A stretch of DNA of 64,000 nt from Coriobacteriaceae bacterium AF08-21. Its GTDB lineage: Bacteria > Actinomycetota > Coriobacteriia > Coriobacteriales > Coriobacteriaceae. Both the position numbers and the translations under genes were made by a program. Of the stretch, positions 27,651-36,783 are shown one piece after another (the stretch's first letter is position 1; each line of letters starts with the position of its first letter). The notes under the pieces are model-generated. The model made no database searches, was not told the DNA's origin, and saw only the letters and a list, made by a program, of their open reading frames with translations. The stretch covers positions 62,001 to 126,000 of the forward strand of contig JAQCQR010000003.1 in assembly GCA_027687465.1 (NCBI GenBank). The letters run 5' to 3'.

Positions 27651-28526
27651 CTACTGCTGTTGAGCGCGGCGGGCGGCACGGCGGGCTCTTGCCTCTTGAA
27701 TCTCTTCGAGATGAGCAATGATCTCGGCAGCGCTTTCCTCGATGGCTTTGCCGTCGGTACGCACTACAAAGCAGCCCAGGCGTTTCATGAGCGCGCGGGC
27801 TTCCGCAAGCTCACTACGCACGCTCTCGGGCTCGGCATAGGAGCCTGCGACGGCGCGGGCGTAGTCGTCGCCCAAGCGGCTATCGCGAATCTCGGAAATC
27901 ACATCGACGGTCGAAATCAAGCCGAACAGGCGCATCGGGTCAACCTCGTAAATCGACTTGGGCGGCTCCATGCCATGCGCCAGTGGGACATTGGCGACCT
28001 TGTAGCCCTGATAGGCTAAATACATCGACAGCGGCGTCTTGGATGTACGCGACACACCCAGCAGCACGATATCGGCACCCGACAGATCGTCGCAACCACG
28101 ACCGTCATCGTGCTCAACGAAATACTCCATGGCCTCGATACGATGGAAATAGCGGTCATCGGTCTTGTGAATCACGCCCGCAACGCACTTGGGCGGCACA
28201 CCGATGAGCGACGACAGCACGGCAAGCGTCGGGCCGATCAGGTCGACCGAACGGATATGCAGCATACCCAGGTAATCGAGCACGCGGGCGCGAAGCGCCG
28301 GATCGACAATGGTATGGAACACGGCGACATCGCGATGGTCGGCATCGACGCGCGGCCCCACAAATGACTTGACCTGCTCCACGGAGGTCACCTTGGGCAG
28401 GCGCAAGAGACGAAAAGCCCCTTCATCAAATTGCCCGGACGCCGCGAGCACCACCTCACAAGCGGTATCGCCGAGCGAGTCGGAGATAACGATAACGGTG
28501 GGACGAGCGGTGACCGGGCAATCCAT
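27651..28526 (-). CDS. ppsR: PPDK regulatory protein (bifunctional kinase / Pi-dependent pyrophosphorylase, DUF299)
   Basis: 291 residues. Inactivates PPDK by ADP-dependent threonine phosphorylation and reactivates it by Pi-dependent dephosphorylation. The P-loop-like motif LLGVSRTSKTPLSMYLA (GVSRTSKT) and the N-terminal VISDSLGDTACEVV are diagnostic. The neighbouring ppdK strongly supports PPDK rather than PEP synthase as target. ATG 28526 has AAGGAG upstream. The C-terminal tail is rich in Arg and Ala (EARARRAARRAQQQ). It is separated from glyS by 34 bases and from ppdK by a REPIN. Confidence 0.93.
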   Translation of the reverse strand: MDCPVTARPTVIVISDSLGDTACEVVLAASGQFDEGAFRLLRLPKVTSVEQVKSFVGPRVDADHRDVAVFHTIVDPALRARVLDYLGMLHIRSVDLIGPTLAVLSSLIGVPPKCVAGVIHKTDDRYFHRIEAMEYFVEHDDGRGCDDLSGADIVLLGVSRTSKTPLSMYLAYQGYKVANVPLAHGMEPPKSIYEVDPMRLFGLISTVDVISEIRDSRLGDDYARAVAGSYAEPESVRSELAEARALMKRLGCFVVRTDGKAIEESAAEIIAHLEEIQEARARRAARRAQQQ

Positions 28527-28560
28527 GCGGGGCTCCTTTTGCGCTTATGCGCAGGCTGGC

Positions 28561-30657
28561 TTACTTTTTGCGGGCAAGCTCACCGATGTTGGCAATGCCG
28601 GAGAAAACGGCCTCGAAGCGGTTGAGCAGCTTAAGGCGATTATCGCGAAGCTGCTCGTCCTTGTCCATGACCATGACCTCATCGAAGAAACGGTCGATGG
28701 GCGCGCGCAGGGCGGCGAGGGCGGCAAATGCGGCCGGGTAGTCCTCGGCAGCAAGGGCGGCATCGACGGCGGTCTGAGCAGCCTCGGAGGCGTCGGCGAG
28801 CGCAAGCTCGACCTCGCCCATCAGGCTGCGGTCATACTCCGCACCCAGCTCGGGCTTCGAGATATGCGCGGCGCGGGCATAGGCGGTCGCCAGGTTGTCG
28901 AACGTCTCAGCGTCGTTCTTGCGGGCCTCGTCGAGGGCGGCGCAGCGGGCAAAGAAGACGGACGGGGCGATGATGTGCACCGCGGAGACGGCGGCGACGG
29001 TATCGGCCGGAATCTTTTCGTCGCGGGCCATGCTCACCAGGCGGCCATGGAAGAAGTCACGAACCTGCTGGGCGACCTCGGCGGCGTCGAACTCAATGCC
29101 CTGCTCACTGTAGAGTTCGAGGGCAAAATCGATGAGCGACGTGGGGTCGATCGGCAGACGGTCGCGCAGGATGTTGATAATGCCGATAGCGGCACGACGC
29201 AGCGCGTAGGGGTCGGAGGAGCCGGTCGGGGGCTCGCCGATGGCAAAGATACCGGCGATGGTATCGAGCTTGTCGGCGCAGGCCACGATGCAGCCAGCGG
29301 TGCCCTCGGGCAGCTCGTCACCGGCAAAACGGGGACGATAGTGATCGCGAATAGCATGGGCGACCTCGTCGTTCTCCCCCATCGCGGTCGCGTAATAACC
29401 GCCCATCACGCCCTGCTGGCTCGTGAACTCGACGACGGCGTTAGACACCAGGTCGGCCTTGCACAGGTGAGCGGCGCGAGCGGCGTCGGCGGCAAGATGG
29501 GCGCCCAAATGAGCCTCGCGGGCAATAGCAAGCGCGAGCTGCTCAATACGCTCGGACTTGGCGAGCACGCTACCGAGCTTCTCCTGGAAGGCGACCTTGG
29601 CCAGACGCTCGCGGAACTCGTCGAGGGAGATCTTCAGGTCCTCCTCGTAGAAGAACTTGGCGTCGTCCAGACGGGCGCGCACGACGCGCTCGTTGCCGTC
29701 GATCACGCGCTCGGCATTCTCGGGCTTGCTGTTGGAGACGACCACGAACTCACGCGTCAGCTTGCCCTCGCCGTCATAGATCGGGAAGTAGCGCTGGTTG
29801 GTGAGCATGGACTCGCAGATGATCTCGTGCGGGACCTTGAGGAACTCCTCATCGAAGGTACCGACGAGCACCGTCGGCCACTCGCAGAGGTTGATAACCT
29901 CCTCGAAGACCTTCTTGGGCGTATCGACATGGCAGCCGGGACGGGCAGCCTCGACCTCGGCGATACCGGCGAGAATCGCCTCGCGACGGCGCTCGGCAGA
30001 AAGCACGCCGGCGTCCTCGAGCACCTGCTCGTAGACGGCGGGGCTGGCAACCACATGGTCACCGGGGCCAAGTACGCGATGACCGCGCGTGGTGTTGCCA
30101 CTCGTCACGTCGGCAAAAGACACGGGCACAACATCCTCGCCCAGAAGGCAGCAGATCCAACGAACCGGACGAACAAAGGTCGCATGCTCGTGACCCCAGC
30201 GCTGGGAGCGGTAGTTGGGCCACTGCAGGCCAGCGATGGTCTTCTCGCACAGGGCCGTCAGGATCGGGGTAGCCGGTGCGGAGGGAATGTTCTTCTCGGC
30301 AAAGACGTACTCACGACCGTCAGTGTCCTCGCGACGGACCAGGTCCTCGGCAGCCACACCGCACTTGCGGGCGAAGCCCTGGGCGGCCTTGGTGGCGTTG
30401 CCGTCGGCATCAAAGGCAATGTTTGCCGCGGGGCCACGCTTGACCTCGTGAACCTCATCGGTAGCGGTGGCAACGTCGGCAACGAGCGCAGCCAGGCGAC
30501 GCGGGCTCGAGATCACGTGGACCTCGCCGTGGGCCAGACCGGCCTCGTCGAGACCCTTGGCGATCATGGTGCCAAGCTGCTTGACGGCATTGTTCAGCGG
30601 TGCAGAGGGCATTTCCTCCGTACCGATCTCAAACAGGAAATCCTTAGCGTCTGCCAT
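28561..30657 (-). CDS. glyS: Glycyl-tRNA synthetase beta subunit
   Basis: 698 residues. Beta subunit of the bacterial alpha2-beta2 glycyl-tRNA synthetase; it provides tRNA recognition. N-terminal FLFEIGTEEMPSAPL, central VRPVRWICCLLGED, HRVLGPGD, LTNQRYFPIYD and the HD-like region. C-terminal anticodon-binding helices end with MVMDKDEQLRDNRL. The start ATG lies three bases after the glyQ stop, so the two subunits are co-translated. Confidence 0.97.
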   Translation of the reverse strand: MADAKDFLFEIGTEEMPSAPLNNAVKQLGTMIAKGLDEAGLAHGEVHVISSPRRLAALVADVATATDEVHEVKRGPAANIAFDADGNATKAAQGFARKCGVAAEDLVRREDTDGREYVFAEKNIPSAPATPILTALCEKTIAGLQWPNYRSQRWGHEHATFVRPVRWICCLLGEDVVPVSFADVTSGNTTRGHRVLGPGDHVVASPAVYEQVLEDAGVLSAERRREAILAGIAEVEAARPGCHVDTPKKVFEEVINLCEWPTVLVGTFDEEFLKVPHEIICESMLTNQRYFPIYDGEGKLTREFVVVSNSKPENAERVIDGNERVVRARLDDAKFFYEEDLKISLDEFRERLAKVAFQEKLGSVLAKSERIEQLALAIAREAHLGAHLAADAARAAHLCKADLVSNAVVEFTSQQGVMGGYYATAMGENDEVAHAIRDHYRPRFAGDELPEGTAGCIVACADKLDTIAGIFAIGEPPTGSSDPYALRRAAIGIINILRDRLPIDPTSLIDFALELYSEQGIEFDAAEVAQQVRDFFHGRLVSMARDEKIPADTVAAVSAVHIIAPSVFFARCAALDEARKNDAETFDNLATAYARAAHISKPELGAEYDRSLMGEVELALADASEAAQTAVDAALAAEDYPAAFAALAALRAPIDRFFDEVMVMDKDEQLRDNRLKLLNRFEAVFSGIANIGELARKK

Positions 30658-30660
30658 GGC

Positions 30661-31572
30661 TTACGCCACCTCGCCTTCCTGGTCGGCATTCTCGTTGACT
30701 CCGGCGACCTCGGCCATATAGGCCTCGCAGCACGCCTTGGCGACGGCGCGGACGCGCAGGATGTAGTTGGCACGCTCGACCGCGGACAGGGCGCCGCGGG
30801 CATCGAGCAGGTTGAAGGCGTGGCTGCACTTCATGACACAGTCGTACGCCGGCAACGGCAGCTTGCGCTCCAGGCAGGAATGGCACTCGGCCTCGTAGTC
30901 GTCAAACTTCTGACGCATCATCTCGACGTTGGCGACCTCAAAGTTATAGGCACTGAACTCGCGCTCGTTCTCGAGGAACACGTCGCCGTAGGTCATGGGC
31001 GTGCCGTCGGGCAGATAGCTCCACACCAGATCGTAGACCGAGTTGACGCCCTGAGCGTACATGGCGATACGCTCCAGGCCATAGGTGATCTCGACGGGCA
31101 CGGGGTCGACCTCGATACCGCCCACCTGCTGGAAGTACGTGAACTGCGTGACCTCCATGCCGTTGAGCCAGACCTCCCAGCCAAGGCCCCAGGCGCCCAG
31201 CGTCGGGCTCTCCCAGTCGTCCTCGACAAAGCGGACGTCATGGTCGTTGGGGTCCAGGCCAATGGCGGCCAGCGAACCCAGGTAGAGCTCCTGGGCGTTG
31301 ACCGGCGACGGCTTGATGAGCACCTGGAACTGATAGTAGTGCTGCATGCGGTTAGGGTTCTCGCCGTAGCGGCCGTCGGCGGGACGGCGGCAAGGCTGAG
31401 CATAGCAGGTGCGCCACTCGGCGGGACCGAGCGAGCGCAGTGTGGTCGCGGTATGGAAGGTACCGGCACCGACCTCGGAGTCATAGGGCTGCATAATGAC
31501 GCAGCCCTGCTCGCCCCAGTACTGCTGGAGGCGCAGGATGATGTCTTGGAAGGAAAGCGATGAAGCGTTCAT
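30661..31572 (-). CDS. glyQ: Glycyl-tRNA synthetase alpha subunit
   Basis: 303 residues, class II catalytic subunit that activates glycine. Seen: [47 protein letters not shown]-like [19 protein letters not shown], and [13 protein letters not shown] 31572 ([10 protein letters not shown]) is taken as start; the frame stays open 65 codons upstream but that part lies in lepB. A TATAGT about 45 bases upstream may give an internal promoter. No T-box leader is visible in the 59-base gap. Confidence 0.96.
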   Translation of the reverse strand: MNASSLSFQDIILRLQQYWGEQGCVIMQPYDSEVGAGTFHTATTLRSLGPAEWRTCYAQPCRRPADGRYGENPNRMQHYYQFQVLIKPSPVNAQELYLGSLAAIGLDPNDHDVRFVEDDWESPTLGAWGLGWEVWLNGMEVTQFTYFQQVGGIEVDPVPVEITYGLERIAMYAQGVNSVYDLVWSYLPDGTPMTYGDVFLENEREFSAYNFEVANVEMMRQKFDDYEAECHSCLERKLPLPAYDCVMKCSHAFNLLDARGALSAVERANYILRVRAVAKACCEAYMAEVAGVNENADQEGEVA

Positions 31573-31631
31573 GCCTCTAATATCCCCTCGTCGAAACGAA
31601 TACACGGTTAGGTACTGTACTATAGCGGTTT

Positions 31632-32195
31632 TTAATCGATAGCGCCGATGCGGTTGAGTGGCCAGTAGCGCACAAGCGCCACAGCGATCAAATCGGAGCG
31701 ATCGACGGGACCAAAGTAGCGTGAGTCGGCAGAGTTCTCTCGATTGTCGCCCATCACCCACACGCACCCGTCGGGAACGGTGTAGGGATAACTCACCTGG
31801 GCGCCAGGCGCTTGGACCGAAAGCGGCCAGCTCATGCCCGTCGTATAGTCCTCGTCGAGCGCTTGGCCGTCAACGACCACCTTGCCGTCCTGCAGGTCGA
31901 CCGTCTGGCCGGCCGTGGCAATAACACGCTTGACAAGAACATCATGCTCGGAAGTGGCATCGGGGTTGTGGAACACCACGATATCACCCTGTTTGACGGG
32001 CTGACCGAGCTCGAGGCTCACCTTTTGTGCCAGGATCTGGTCGCCAATCTCGATCGTGTCCTCCATGGAGCCGGTGGGTACCACAAAGGGCTCGACCACA
32101 AAGGTGCGGATCAGGAAGGTGGCCACGAGCGCGATCGCGATGACCGCGACCCACTCAAAAGCGCCCCTCAACGCGGAATGCTGCGATGGAACCAT
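31632..32195 (-). CDS. lepB: Signal peptidase I
   Basis: 187 residues, one N-terminal membrane anchor ([20 protein letters not shown]), then the S26 catalytic domain: serine in PTGSMEDTI, lysine in VLVKRVIA and the [12 protein letters not shown] box. It cleaves signal peptides of exported proteins on the outer face of the membrane. ATG 32195 is preferred with GAGGAG five bases upstream; a GTG at 32201 overlaps that site. It follows trmD with a four-base overlap of possible starts. Confidence 0.94.
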   Translation of the reverse strand: MVPSQHSALRGAFEWVAVIAIALVATFLIRTFVVEPFVVPTGSMEDTIEIGDQILAQKVSLELGQPVKQGDIVVFHNPDATSEHDVLVKRVIATAGQTVDLQDGKVVVDGQALDEDYTTGMSWPLSVQAPGAQVSYPYTVPDGCVWVMGDNRENSADSRYFGPVDRSDLIAVALVRYWPLNRIGAID

Positions 32196-32197
32196 TC

Positions 32198-32956
32198 TCA
32201 CTCCTCGCTCTGCGAATACGAAGCGTCCAGAATCTCCTGCGCGTATGCGCGCTCCTGGGGCGTAAGCCGTGCCGTCTCGATCAGGTCGGGACGCCAGCGG
32301 CAGGTGCGCTCGATGGCATTCTTACGGCGCCAGGCGTCAACCTTGGCATGGTCACCGCTCACGAGCACCGGCGGCACGCCCTCGCCGTTGAATTCAGCAG
32401 GGCGAGTGTACTGCGCATACTCGAGCAGGCCTCCGTCCTCGGCGGTCGAGAACGACTCGTCGACGTTGCTCATCTCGTCACCAAGGGCGCCGGGAATCAG
32501 GCGTACGACAGCATCGGCAACGACCATAGCGGGAAGCTCGCCGCCCGTGAGCACGTAATCGCCGATCGACAGGCGCTCGTCGGCATACGCATAGGCACGC
32601 TCGTCGACACCCTCGTAACGGCTGCACACAAACAGCAAGCGCTCGCTTTTGAGCAGGCGCTCGGCCACATGCTGTGTAAAGGACTCGCCACAGGGGGTAA
32701 AAAACACCACGGTGGGCTTAGGACCCTCGGAGCTAATAGCCTCGATGGCCTCGGCAATAGGCTCGACCTTCATGAGCATGCCCTGCCCGCCGCCGTACGG
32801 CTCGTCATCGACGGTACGATGGCGGTCGTGCGTCCAGTCGCGCAGGTTATACGCCTTAAAATCAAAAAGGCCGGCCTTGCGGGCGCGGCCCAAAATCGAT
32901 GTGGACATGACGGGCTCAAACATCTCGGGAAAGACCGAAAGGGTCTCAATCAGCAT
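32198..32956 (-). CDS. trmD: tRNA (guanine-37-N1)-methyltransferase
   Basis: 252 residues, SPOUT methyltransferase preventing +1 frameshifting. ETLSVFPEMFEPVMSTSILG at the N-terminus, DDEPYGGGQGMLMK, the knot region CSRYEGVDERA and SIGDYVLTGGELPAM with catalytic Asp. The ATG at 32956 lies ten bases after the rimM stop with GGGAGGA upstream. Part of rpsP-khpA-rimM-trmD. Confidence 0.97.
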   Translation of the reverse strand: MLIETLSVFPEMFEPVMSTSILGRARKAGLFDFKAYNLRDWTHDRHRTVDDEPYGGGQGMLMKVEPIAEAIEAISSEGPKPTVVFFTPCGESFTQHVAERLLKSERLLFVCSRYEGVDERAYAYADERLSIGDYVLTGGELPAMVVADAVVRLIPGALGDEMSNVDESFSTAEDGGLLEYAQYTRPAEFNGEGVPPVLVSGDHAKVDAWRRKNAIERTCRWRPDLIETARLTPQERAYAQEILDASYSQSEE

Positions 32957-32966
32957 GTTGTCCTCC

Positions 32967-33488
32967 CTACTTGTCCATATCGATCAGGCCGTCCATAACG
33001 TGGACGGAAATTGTTCCTGTGTCGGGAAGATCGAGCACAACCTGCTCGATCACGGGAATCAGTACCTCGCCGTACCGATCACCCTCGACAACCCAAACAT
33101 CGTTAGCGGGCGTCGACATGATCTCGACGATCGTGCCGAGTGAACCGAAGCGCTCGTCGACCACCTCGCGACCCATCAGGTCGGTATAGGCGGCGTCGAG
33201 TGAATCGAGCTCAAAATCGTCACGATTTGCCAACACATAGCATCCCGTGATGCCCTCGGCGGCCGTCAAGTCGTCAATGCCCTCAAACAAGACCAGATCG
33301 CCATCGCCCGTATCGGTGACGGACACGACCGTGCAAAAGCGGTCGCGCTTGAGCGCCGGCGGCGTCAGGGCGACGCGCATACCCGGCTCTAATACAGAAG
33401 GAAGCCCCCGCAGCGGCTGCGCGAGGACCTCCCCCTTCCTTCCGTGCGGCTTGACCACACGGGCGATGTTTTTGTACTGGGACCTCAA
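32967..33488 (-). CDS. rimM: Ribosome maturation factor RimM
   Basis: 173 residues, needed for 16S rRNA processing and binding S19. N-terminal barrel with IARVVKPHGRKGEVLAQPL, then the PRC-barrel domain with DLMGREVVDERFGSLGTIVE and the C-terminal VLIPVIEQVVLDLP. The only start that keeps the first strand is TTG at 33488, four bases after the khpA stop. Its ribosome site is poor, so translation may depend on coupling. Confidence 0.93.
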   Translation of the reverse strand: MRSQYKNIARVVKPHGRKGEVLAQPLRGLPSVLEPGMRVALTPPALKRDRFCTVVSVTDTGDGDLVLFEGIDDLTAAEGITGCYVLANRDDFELDSLDAAYTDLMGREVVDERFGSLGTIVEIMSTPANDVWVVEGDRYGEVLIPVIEQVVLDLPDTGTISVHVMDGLIDMDK

Positions 33489-33492
33489 GGTC

Positions 33493-33777
33493 CTAGCCCA
33501 GAACCTCTACCTCGACAGCAGTGTCGAGGCGAGCGGCCAGTGCACGGGCGAGCGTGCGAATGGCCTTGATGGTACGGCCACGACGGCCGATGACCTTAGC
33601 GACGTCATCCTCGGCGACCGAAACCTCAATCGTAGAGGCGTCGTCACCATCGATGACCTCAAGGCTCACGGAATCCGGGTCGTCGACGATCTGAACAACG
33701 AGATATTCGACGAGATCGGCGATGCGATCTGAGAGCATTGCCTCACCCTCGAGCTGTGCAGCGTCAACCTCAGGCAC
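33493..33777 (-). CDS. khpA: KH-domain RNA-binding protein KhpA
   Basis: 94 residues with a single KH domain; the RNA-binding GxxG loop is in VIGRRGRTIKAIRTL. It lies between rpsP and rimM, the usual place of khpA in Gram-positives, where it heterodimerises with KhpB/Jag and influences cell elongation. The start is GTG 33777 with GAGGAG six bases upstream. The N-terminal 14 residues are acidic and not conserved. Confidence 0.92.
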   Translation of the reverse strand: MPEVDAAQLEGEAMLSDRIADLVEYLVVQIVDDPDSVSLEVIDGDDASTIEVSVAEDDVAKVIGRRGRTIKAIRTLARALAARLDTAVEVEVLG

Positions 33778-33780
33778 GAT

Positions 33781-34122
33781 TTACTCCTCGGCGCCCTCAG
33801 CGGCCTCAGCGGCAGCCTTAGCGGCCTCGGCCTCTTTGGCGAGCTGCTTCTTGGACTTCTTGACGACGGTCTCGGTCTTCTCGCCCTCGTTGGCGGCCTT
33901 GACCAGAGCGGCGACGGCGTCGGTGAGCTGAGCGCCCTTGGACTGCCAGTCGGCGATCTTCTCGAGGTCGAGGTTGATGGTCTTGGGGGCGGTCATCGGG
34001 TTGTAGCGGCCAACCTCCTCGATGATACGACCGTCACGCGGGGCGCGGGAATCGGCGACGACGACACGGTAGTACGGACGCTTCTTAGCGCCGTGACGAG
34101 CAAGGCGAATCTTGACTGCCAA
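33781..34122 (-). CDS. rpsP: 30S ribosomal protein S16
   Basis: 113 residues. [38 protein letters not shown] and the following [14 protein letters not shown] are typical. A C-terminal extension of about 35 residues rich in Ala, Glu and Lys is usual for Actinobacteria. The true start is a TTG at 34122 preceded by GGAGGAG; an open frame upstream to 34158 contains no ribosome site. First gene of the operon, behind the promoter at 34179-34207. Confidence 0.95.
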   Translation of the reverse strand: MAVKIRLARHGAKKRPYYRVVVADSRAPRDGRIIEEVGRYNPMTAPKTINLDLEKIADWQSKGAQLTDAVAALVKAANEGEKTETVVKKSKKQLAKEAEAAKAAAEAAEGAEE

Positions 34123-34178
34123 AGGAAACTCCTCCAACCAAGCAGCTTTAGGCTGCAACTACAAACAAACAGTTGAAC

Positions 34179-34207
34179 ATAATACGCCATCGACGCGGGC
34201 AGGTGAA
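34179..34207 (-). promoter_or_regulatory. rpsP promoter
   Basis: TTCACC and TATTAT separated by 17 bases on the minus strand. The leader of about 50 bases contains the hairpin GCAGC-CTAAA-GCTGC (34143-34157) just ahead of the ribosome site. Confidence 0.6.
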
Positions 34208-34311
34208 GTCCGTGAGACCAACTTCTTCGGTGTAGTCGAGGGCAAATCCATATCTTAGACAAGAATTCGGGATTTGCAAGCACATACACGCACCCCACAT
34301 GAGCTGCGCGG

Positions 34312-34317
34312 TATACT
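34312..34317 (+). promoter_or_regulatory. dinB -10 element
   Basis: TATACT ends seven bases before the first in-frame ATG (34324). Transcription would begin at or next to that ATG, so either the mRNA is leaderless or translation starts at ATG 34363, which has GAGG five bases upstream. No LexA box was recognised. Confidence 0.5.
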
Positions 34318-34362
34318 CATGACATGGAAAGACGCGAACATACATACGGTTATGAGGATGCC

Positions 34363-35577
34363 ATGAGCGTCACGCCGCCTCCCTGGACGGGTCCGGCGGT
34401 GGGCCTCATGGACCTCGATGCGTTTTTTGCGAGCGTGGAGATGCTCGATCATCCCGAATGGCGCGGAAAGCCACTCATCGTGGGCGGAGACGCCGATTCG
34501 CGTGGCGTCGTGTCCACGTGTTCGTATGAGGCGCGCCGCTTTGGCGTGCACTCTGCCATGGCCTCGGCCGAGGCGCGGCGCTTGTGCCCGCAAGCCATTT
34601 GGACGCACGGGCACTTTGATCGCTACCGCGAGGTGAGCGCGCAGGTCATGGCGATTCTTGCCGAGGAGACGCCGCGCGTTGAGCGCGTATCCATCGACGA
34701 AGCCTTTATCGATATCACACCGGGTCGCTTTGCGCCCGAGGACCCACTGCTGGTTGCACGGCGTATAAGCGACCGTGTGGCAGCGCTGGGAGTGACGTGC
34801 TCCATTGGCGTGGGCTGCAACAAGACGGTCGCAAAGATCGCAAGCGAGCGTGACAAGCCGTTTGGATTGACGATTGTGCGCCCCGGAACCGAGCAGCGCT
34901 TTTTGGCCGCGCTGCCGGTATCTGCCATGAGCGGCATCGGGCGCTCGGCCGAGGAGCGACTGCGCCGTATGCGCATCTACACGCTCGGCGAGCTGTCACG
35001 CGCGCCGGAATCCACCTTGGCCTCTATTTTTGGCGTCAACGGCGAACGTATGCGTCAGCGTGCGCTGGGACTTGAAATCTCCGAAGTCACGAGTCTCGAT
35101 GAAGAGCGCAAGATCAAGTCGGTCAGCAATGAACGCACCTTTGCGAAAGATTTGACTGAGCGCGGGGACATCGAAGCGGCGATTGCGCTGCTGGGTGAGT
35201 CGGTTGGACGCCGCCTGCGCCGTCAGGGACTGACGGGCGGCACGGTAACGCTCAAGCTCAAGTATTCGTATGGCAGCGGGCGTACGGCACAGCGCCGGCT
35301 GCCTCATCCGACCGACGATGAGAACATCTTCGTGGCGGTTGCACTCGAACTGCTCGACAACATCTGGCAGGAAGGCATGCATGTTCGCTTAGCGGGCATC
35401 GGCATGAGCGACTTCGACCACCAAGGCGGCATCCAGACCGACCTGTTCTGCGAAGTCGACGACCGCGGAGCCCAATCAAGCGACCGTCGCGACCTCTCGG
35501 TCGCTATCGACGCCGTCCGAGACAAGTTCGGCGACACCGCCCTATCCTTCGGCCGCCAATCCCGCTTCAGCGATTAA
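34363..35577 (+). CDS. dinB: DNA polymerase IV (Y-family translesion polymerase)
   Basis: 404 residues from ATG 34363 (417 from ATG 34324). Catalytic palm: VGLMDLDAFFASVE with the first Asp, VVSTCSYEARRFGVHSAM, RVSIDEAFIDIT with the Asp-Glu pair, and the NKTVAKIASERDKP fingers/palm region. The little-finger domain ends near residue 355. The C-terminal QTDLF matches a beta-clamp-binding peptide. It copies across damaged bases with low fidelity. It stands alone on the plus strand between two minus-strand operons. Confidence 0.95.
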   Translation: MSVTPPPWTGPAVGLMDLDAFFASVEMLDHPEWRGKPLIVGGDADSRGVVSTCSYEARRFGVHSAMASAEARRLCPQAIWTHGHFDRYREVSAQVMAILAEETPRVERVSIDEAFIDITPGRFAPEDPLLVARRISDRVAALGVTCSIGVGCNKTVAKIASERDKPFGLTIVRPGTEQRFLAALPVSAMSGIGRSAEERLRRMRIYTLGELSRAPESTLASIFGVNGERMRQRALGLEISEVTSLDEERKIKSVSNERTFAKDLTERGDIEAAIALLGESVGRRLRRQGLTGGTVTLKLKYSYGSGRTAQRRLPHPTDDENIFVAVALELLDNIWQEGMHVRLAGIGMSDFDHQGGIQTDLFCEVDDRGAQSSDRRDLSVAIDAVRDKFGDTALSFGRQSRFSD

Positions 35578-35588
35578 CCGCCTTTGAG

Positions 35589-35632
35589 CAAAAAGAAAGC
35601 CGGGCAGGTACAGAAAACCGCAACTGCCCGGC
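35589..35632 (-). terminator. Intrinsic terminator of the rsfS operon
   Basis: GCCGGGCAG and CTGCCCGGC form a 9-bp perfect stem; on the minus strand the T-rich run CTTTCTTTTTG follows. It also lies downstream of the convergent dinB and may serve both. Confidence 0.85.
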
Positions 35633-35675
35633 AAAATGCGCGAGGCTAACTAAAAGCCCCGTATCAAATGAGCCA

Positions 35676-36131
35676 CTAGAGGAGGTCGAGGGGGAGCTGG
35701 GGGGCGTCACCCCAGAGCTTTTCTAGGCGGTAGAAGTCGCGGGCTTCGGGAGTGAAGACGTGGACGACAACCGAGCCGTAGTCCATGAGCATCCAGGTCT
35801 TCTGCTCGCGGCCCTCGATGGAGAACGGATGCTCGCCGCAAGCCTCGGCGACCTTCTCCTCGATCTCGTCGACGATCGAATCGACCTGGCGGTTGTTGGT
35901 ACCGGTGGCAAGCACAAAGTAGTCGCACACGTCGGAAAGCTCGGTCAGGTCGAGCACCTGCACGTCCTCGCCCTTCTTGTCGTAGGCGGCCTGCGCGGCG
36001 GCGCGGGCGACATCCTCGGCGGCGACACCGCTCGCGGACAGCGAGGCGGCGGTGCGGTCGGACGTGGCAACGAAACTCTTGTGCTCCACACCTTCAAGAA
36101 TCTGCTCGTCAGTCATGGTCTCGTCGGCCAT
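35676..36131 (-). CDS. rsfS: Ribosomal silencing factor RsfS
   Basis: 151 residues. RsfS binds L14 and blocks subunit joining in starvation. The core matches the family: DVQVLDLTELSDVCDYFVLA, TGTNNRQVDSIVDEIEEKV, and MLMDYGSVVVHVFTPEARDF ending with YRLEKLWGDAP. It carries an extra N-terminal stretch of about 50 residues, acidic then Ala-rich. ATG 36131 has AGAGGTATTCC in front. Last gene of the obg-nadD-yqeK-rsfS group. Confidence 0.93.
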   Translation of the reverse strand: MADETMTDEQILEGVEHKSFVATSDRTAASLSASGVAAEDVARAAAQAAYDKKGEDVQVLDLTELSDVCDYFVLATGTNNRQVDSIVDEIEEKVAEACGEHPFSIEGREQKTWMLMDYGSVVVHVFTPEARDFYRLEKLWGDAPQLPLDLL

Positions 36132-36159
36132 GGAATACCTCTTTCTAGACACACCCGAG

Positions 36160-36783
36160 CTAGCGCAGCTGGGCGTAATGGTTGTAAATCGTAATAGCCG
36201 TGGGATAAAGATAGCGCCCGGACTGGATCACATAGACCAGACCCTGCGCAAAACAGGAGAAGAACAACTCGTCAAGCGTCGACTCCCCCACCATCTTGCG
36301 CAGCGCATGGGCATAGTCGCCGTGACGGTTGGGCTCGATGGCATCTGCCACAAAGACCACCATATCGAGCGGCGTCATGTCGCAGGCACCCACGGTGTGA
36401 CGGTCGACAGCCTGGAAAACGGCCGGCGACAGCTCGGGAAAAAGCTGCGGAAGCTCATAGGCGGCAACAGGGCCATGCAAAAGCGGCGTCGCGGCGGAAG
36501 GAGAGCCGACAACCTTGATGCCATAGTGAAGCGCGCGGGCCACGAGCTCATCATCGGAAAGCACCTTGTCCCAGTCGTGAATTAAGCCGGCGGCAGCGGC
36601 ATCAAAGCGGTCAACGCCGTAGACCTCGGCCAGATGAAGTGCGGTCTCGGCAACACCCAGCGAATGCACATAGCGCTTGCGCTTATCTTTCATGCGAACA
36701 TCGAGCAGCTCTTGAATGCGCTTGAGCAGCGCGCGCTCATCGCCCTCAAACTGATCCTCTACCGACAACGTAGCCCCCATCAC
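36160..36783 (-). CDS. yqeK: HD-domain protein YqeK (symmetrical Ap4A hydrolase family)
   Basis: 207 residues. HD phosphohydrolase ligands: His in RYVHSLGVAETA, the HD pair in AGLIHDWDKVL, His in LLHGPVAAYEL, and Asp in VVFVADAIEPNRHGD. Relatives cleave diadenosine tetraphosphate to two ADP. The gene overlaps nadD by four bases; nadD-yqeK-rsfS is a conserved trio in Gram-positives. An N-terminal extension of about 20 residues precedes the domain. Confidence 0.9.
   Translation of the reverse strand: MMGATLSVEDQFEGDERALLKRIQELLDVRMKDKRKRYVHSLGVAETALHLAEVYGVDRFDAAAAGLIHDWDKVLSDDELVARALHYGIKVVGSPSAATPLLHGPVAAYELPQLFPELSPAVFQAVDRHTVGACDMTPLDMVVFVADAIEPNRHGDYAHALRKMVGESTLDELFFSCFAQGLVYVIQSGRYLYPTAITIYNHYAQLR

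Noticed and set aside
28309..31563. 1084-codon open frame on the plus strand across glyS and glyQ
   Set aside because: Antisense artefact of GC-rich codon bias; glyS and glyQ on the other strand are unmistakable.
31573..31631. T-box leader before glyQ
   Set aside because: The gap is 59 bases, too short, and contains no T-box sequence or terminator/antiterminator pair.
34324..34362. LexA operator at dinB
   Set aside because: CGAAC and CGGTT in this stretch do not form a correctly spaced Gram-positive LexA palindrome.
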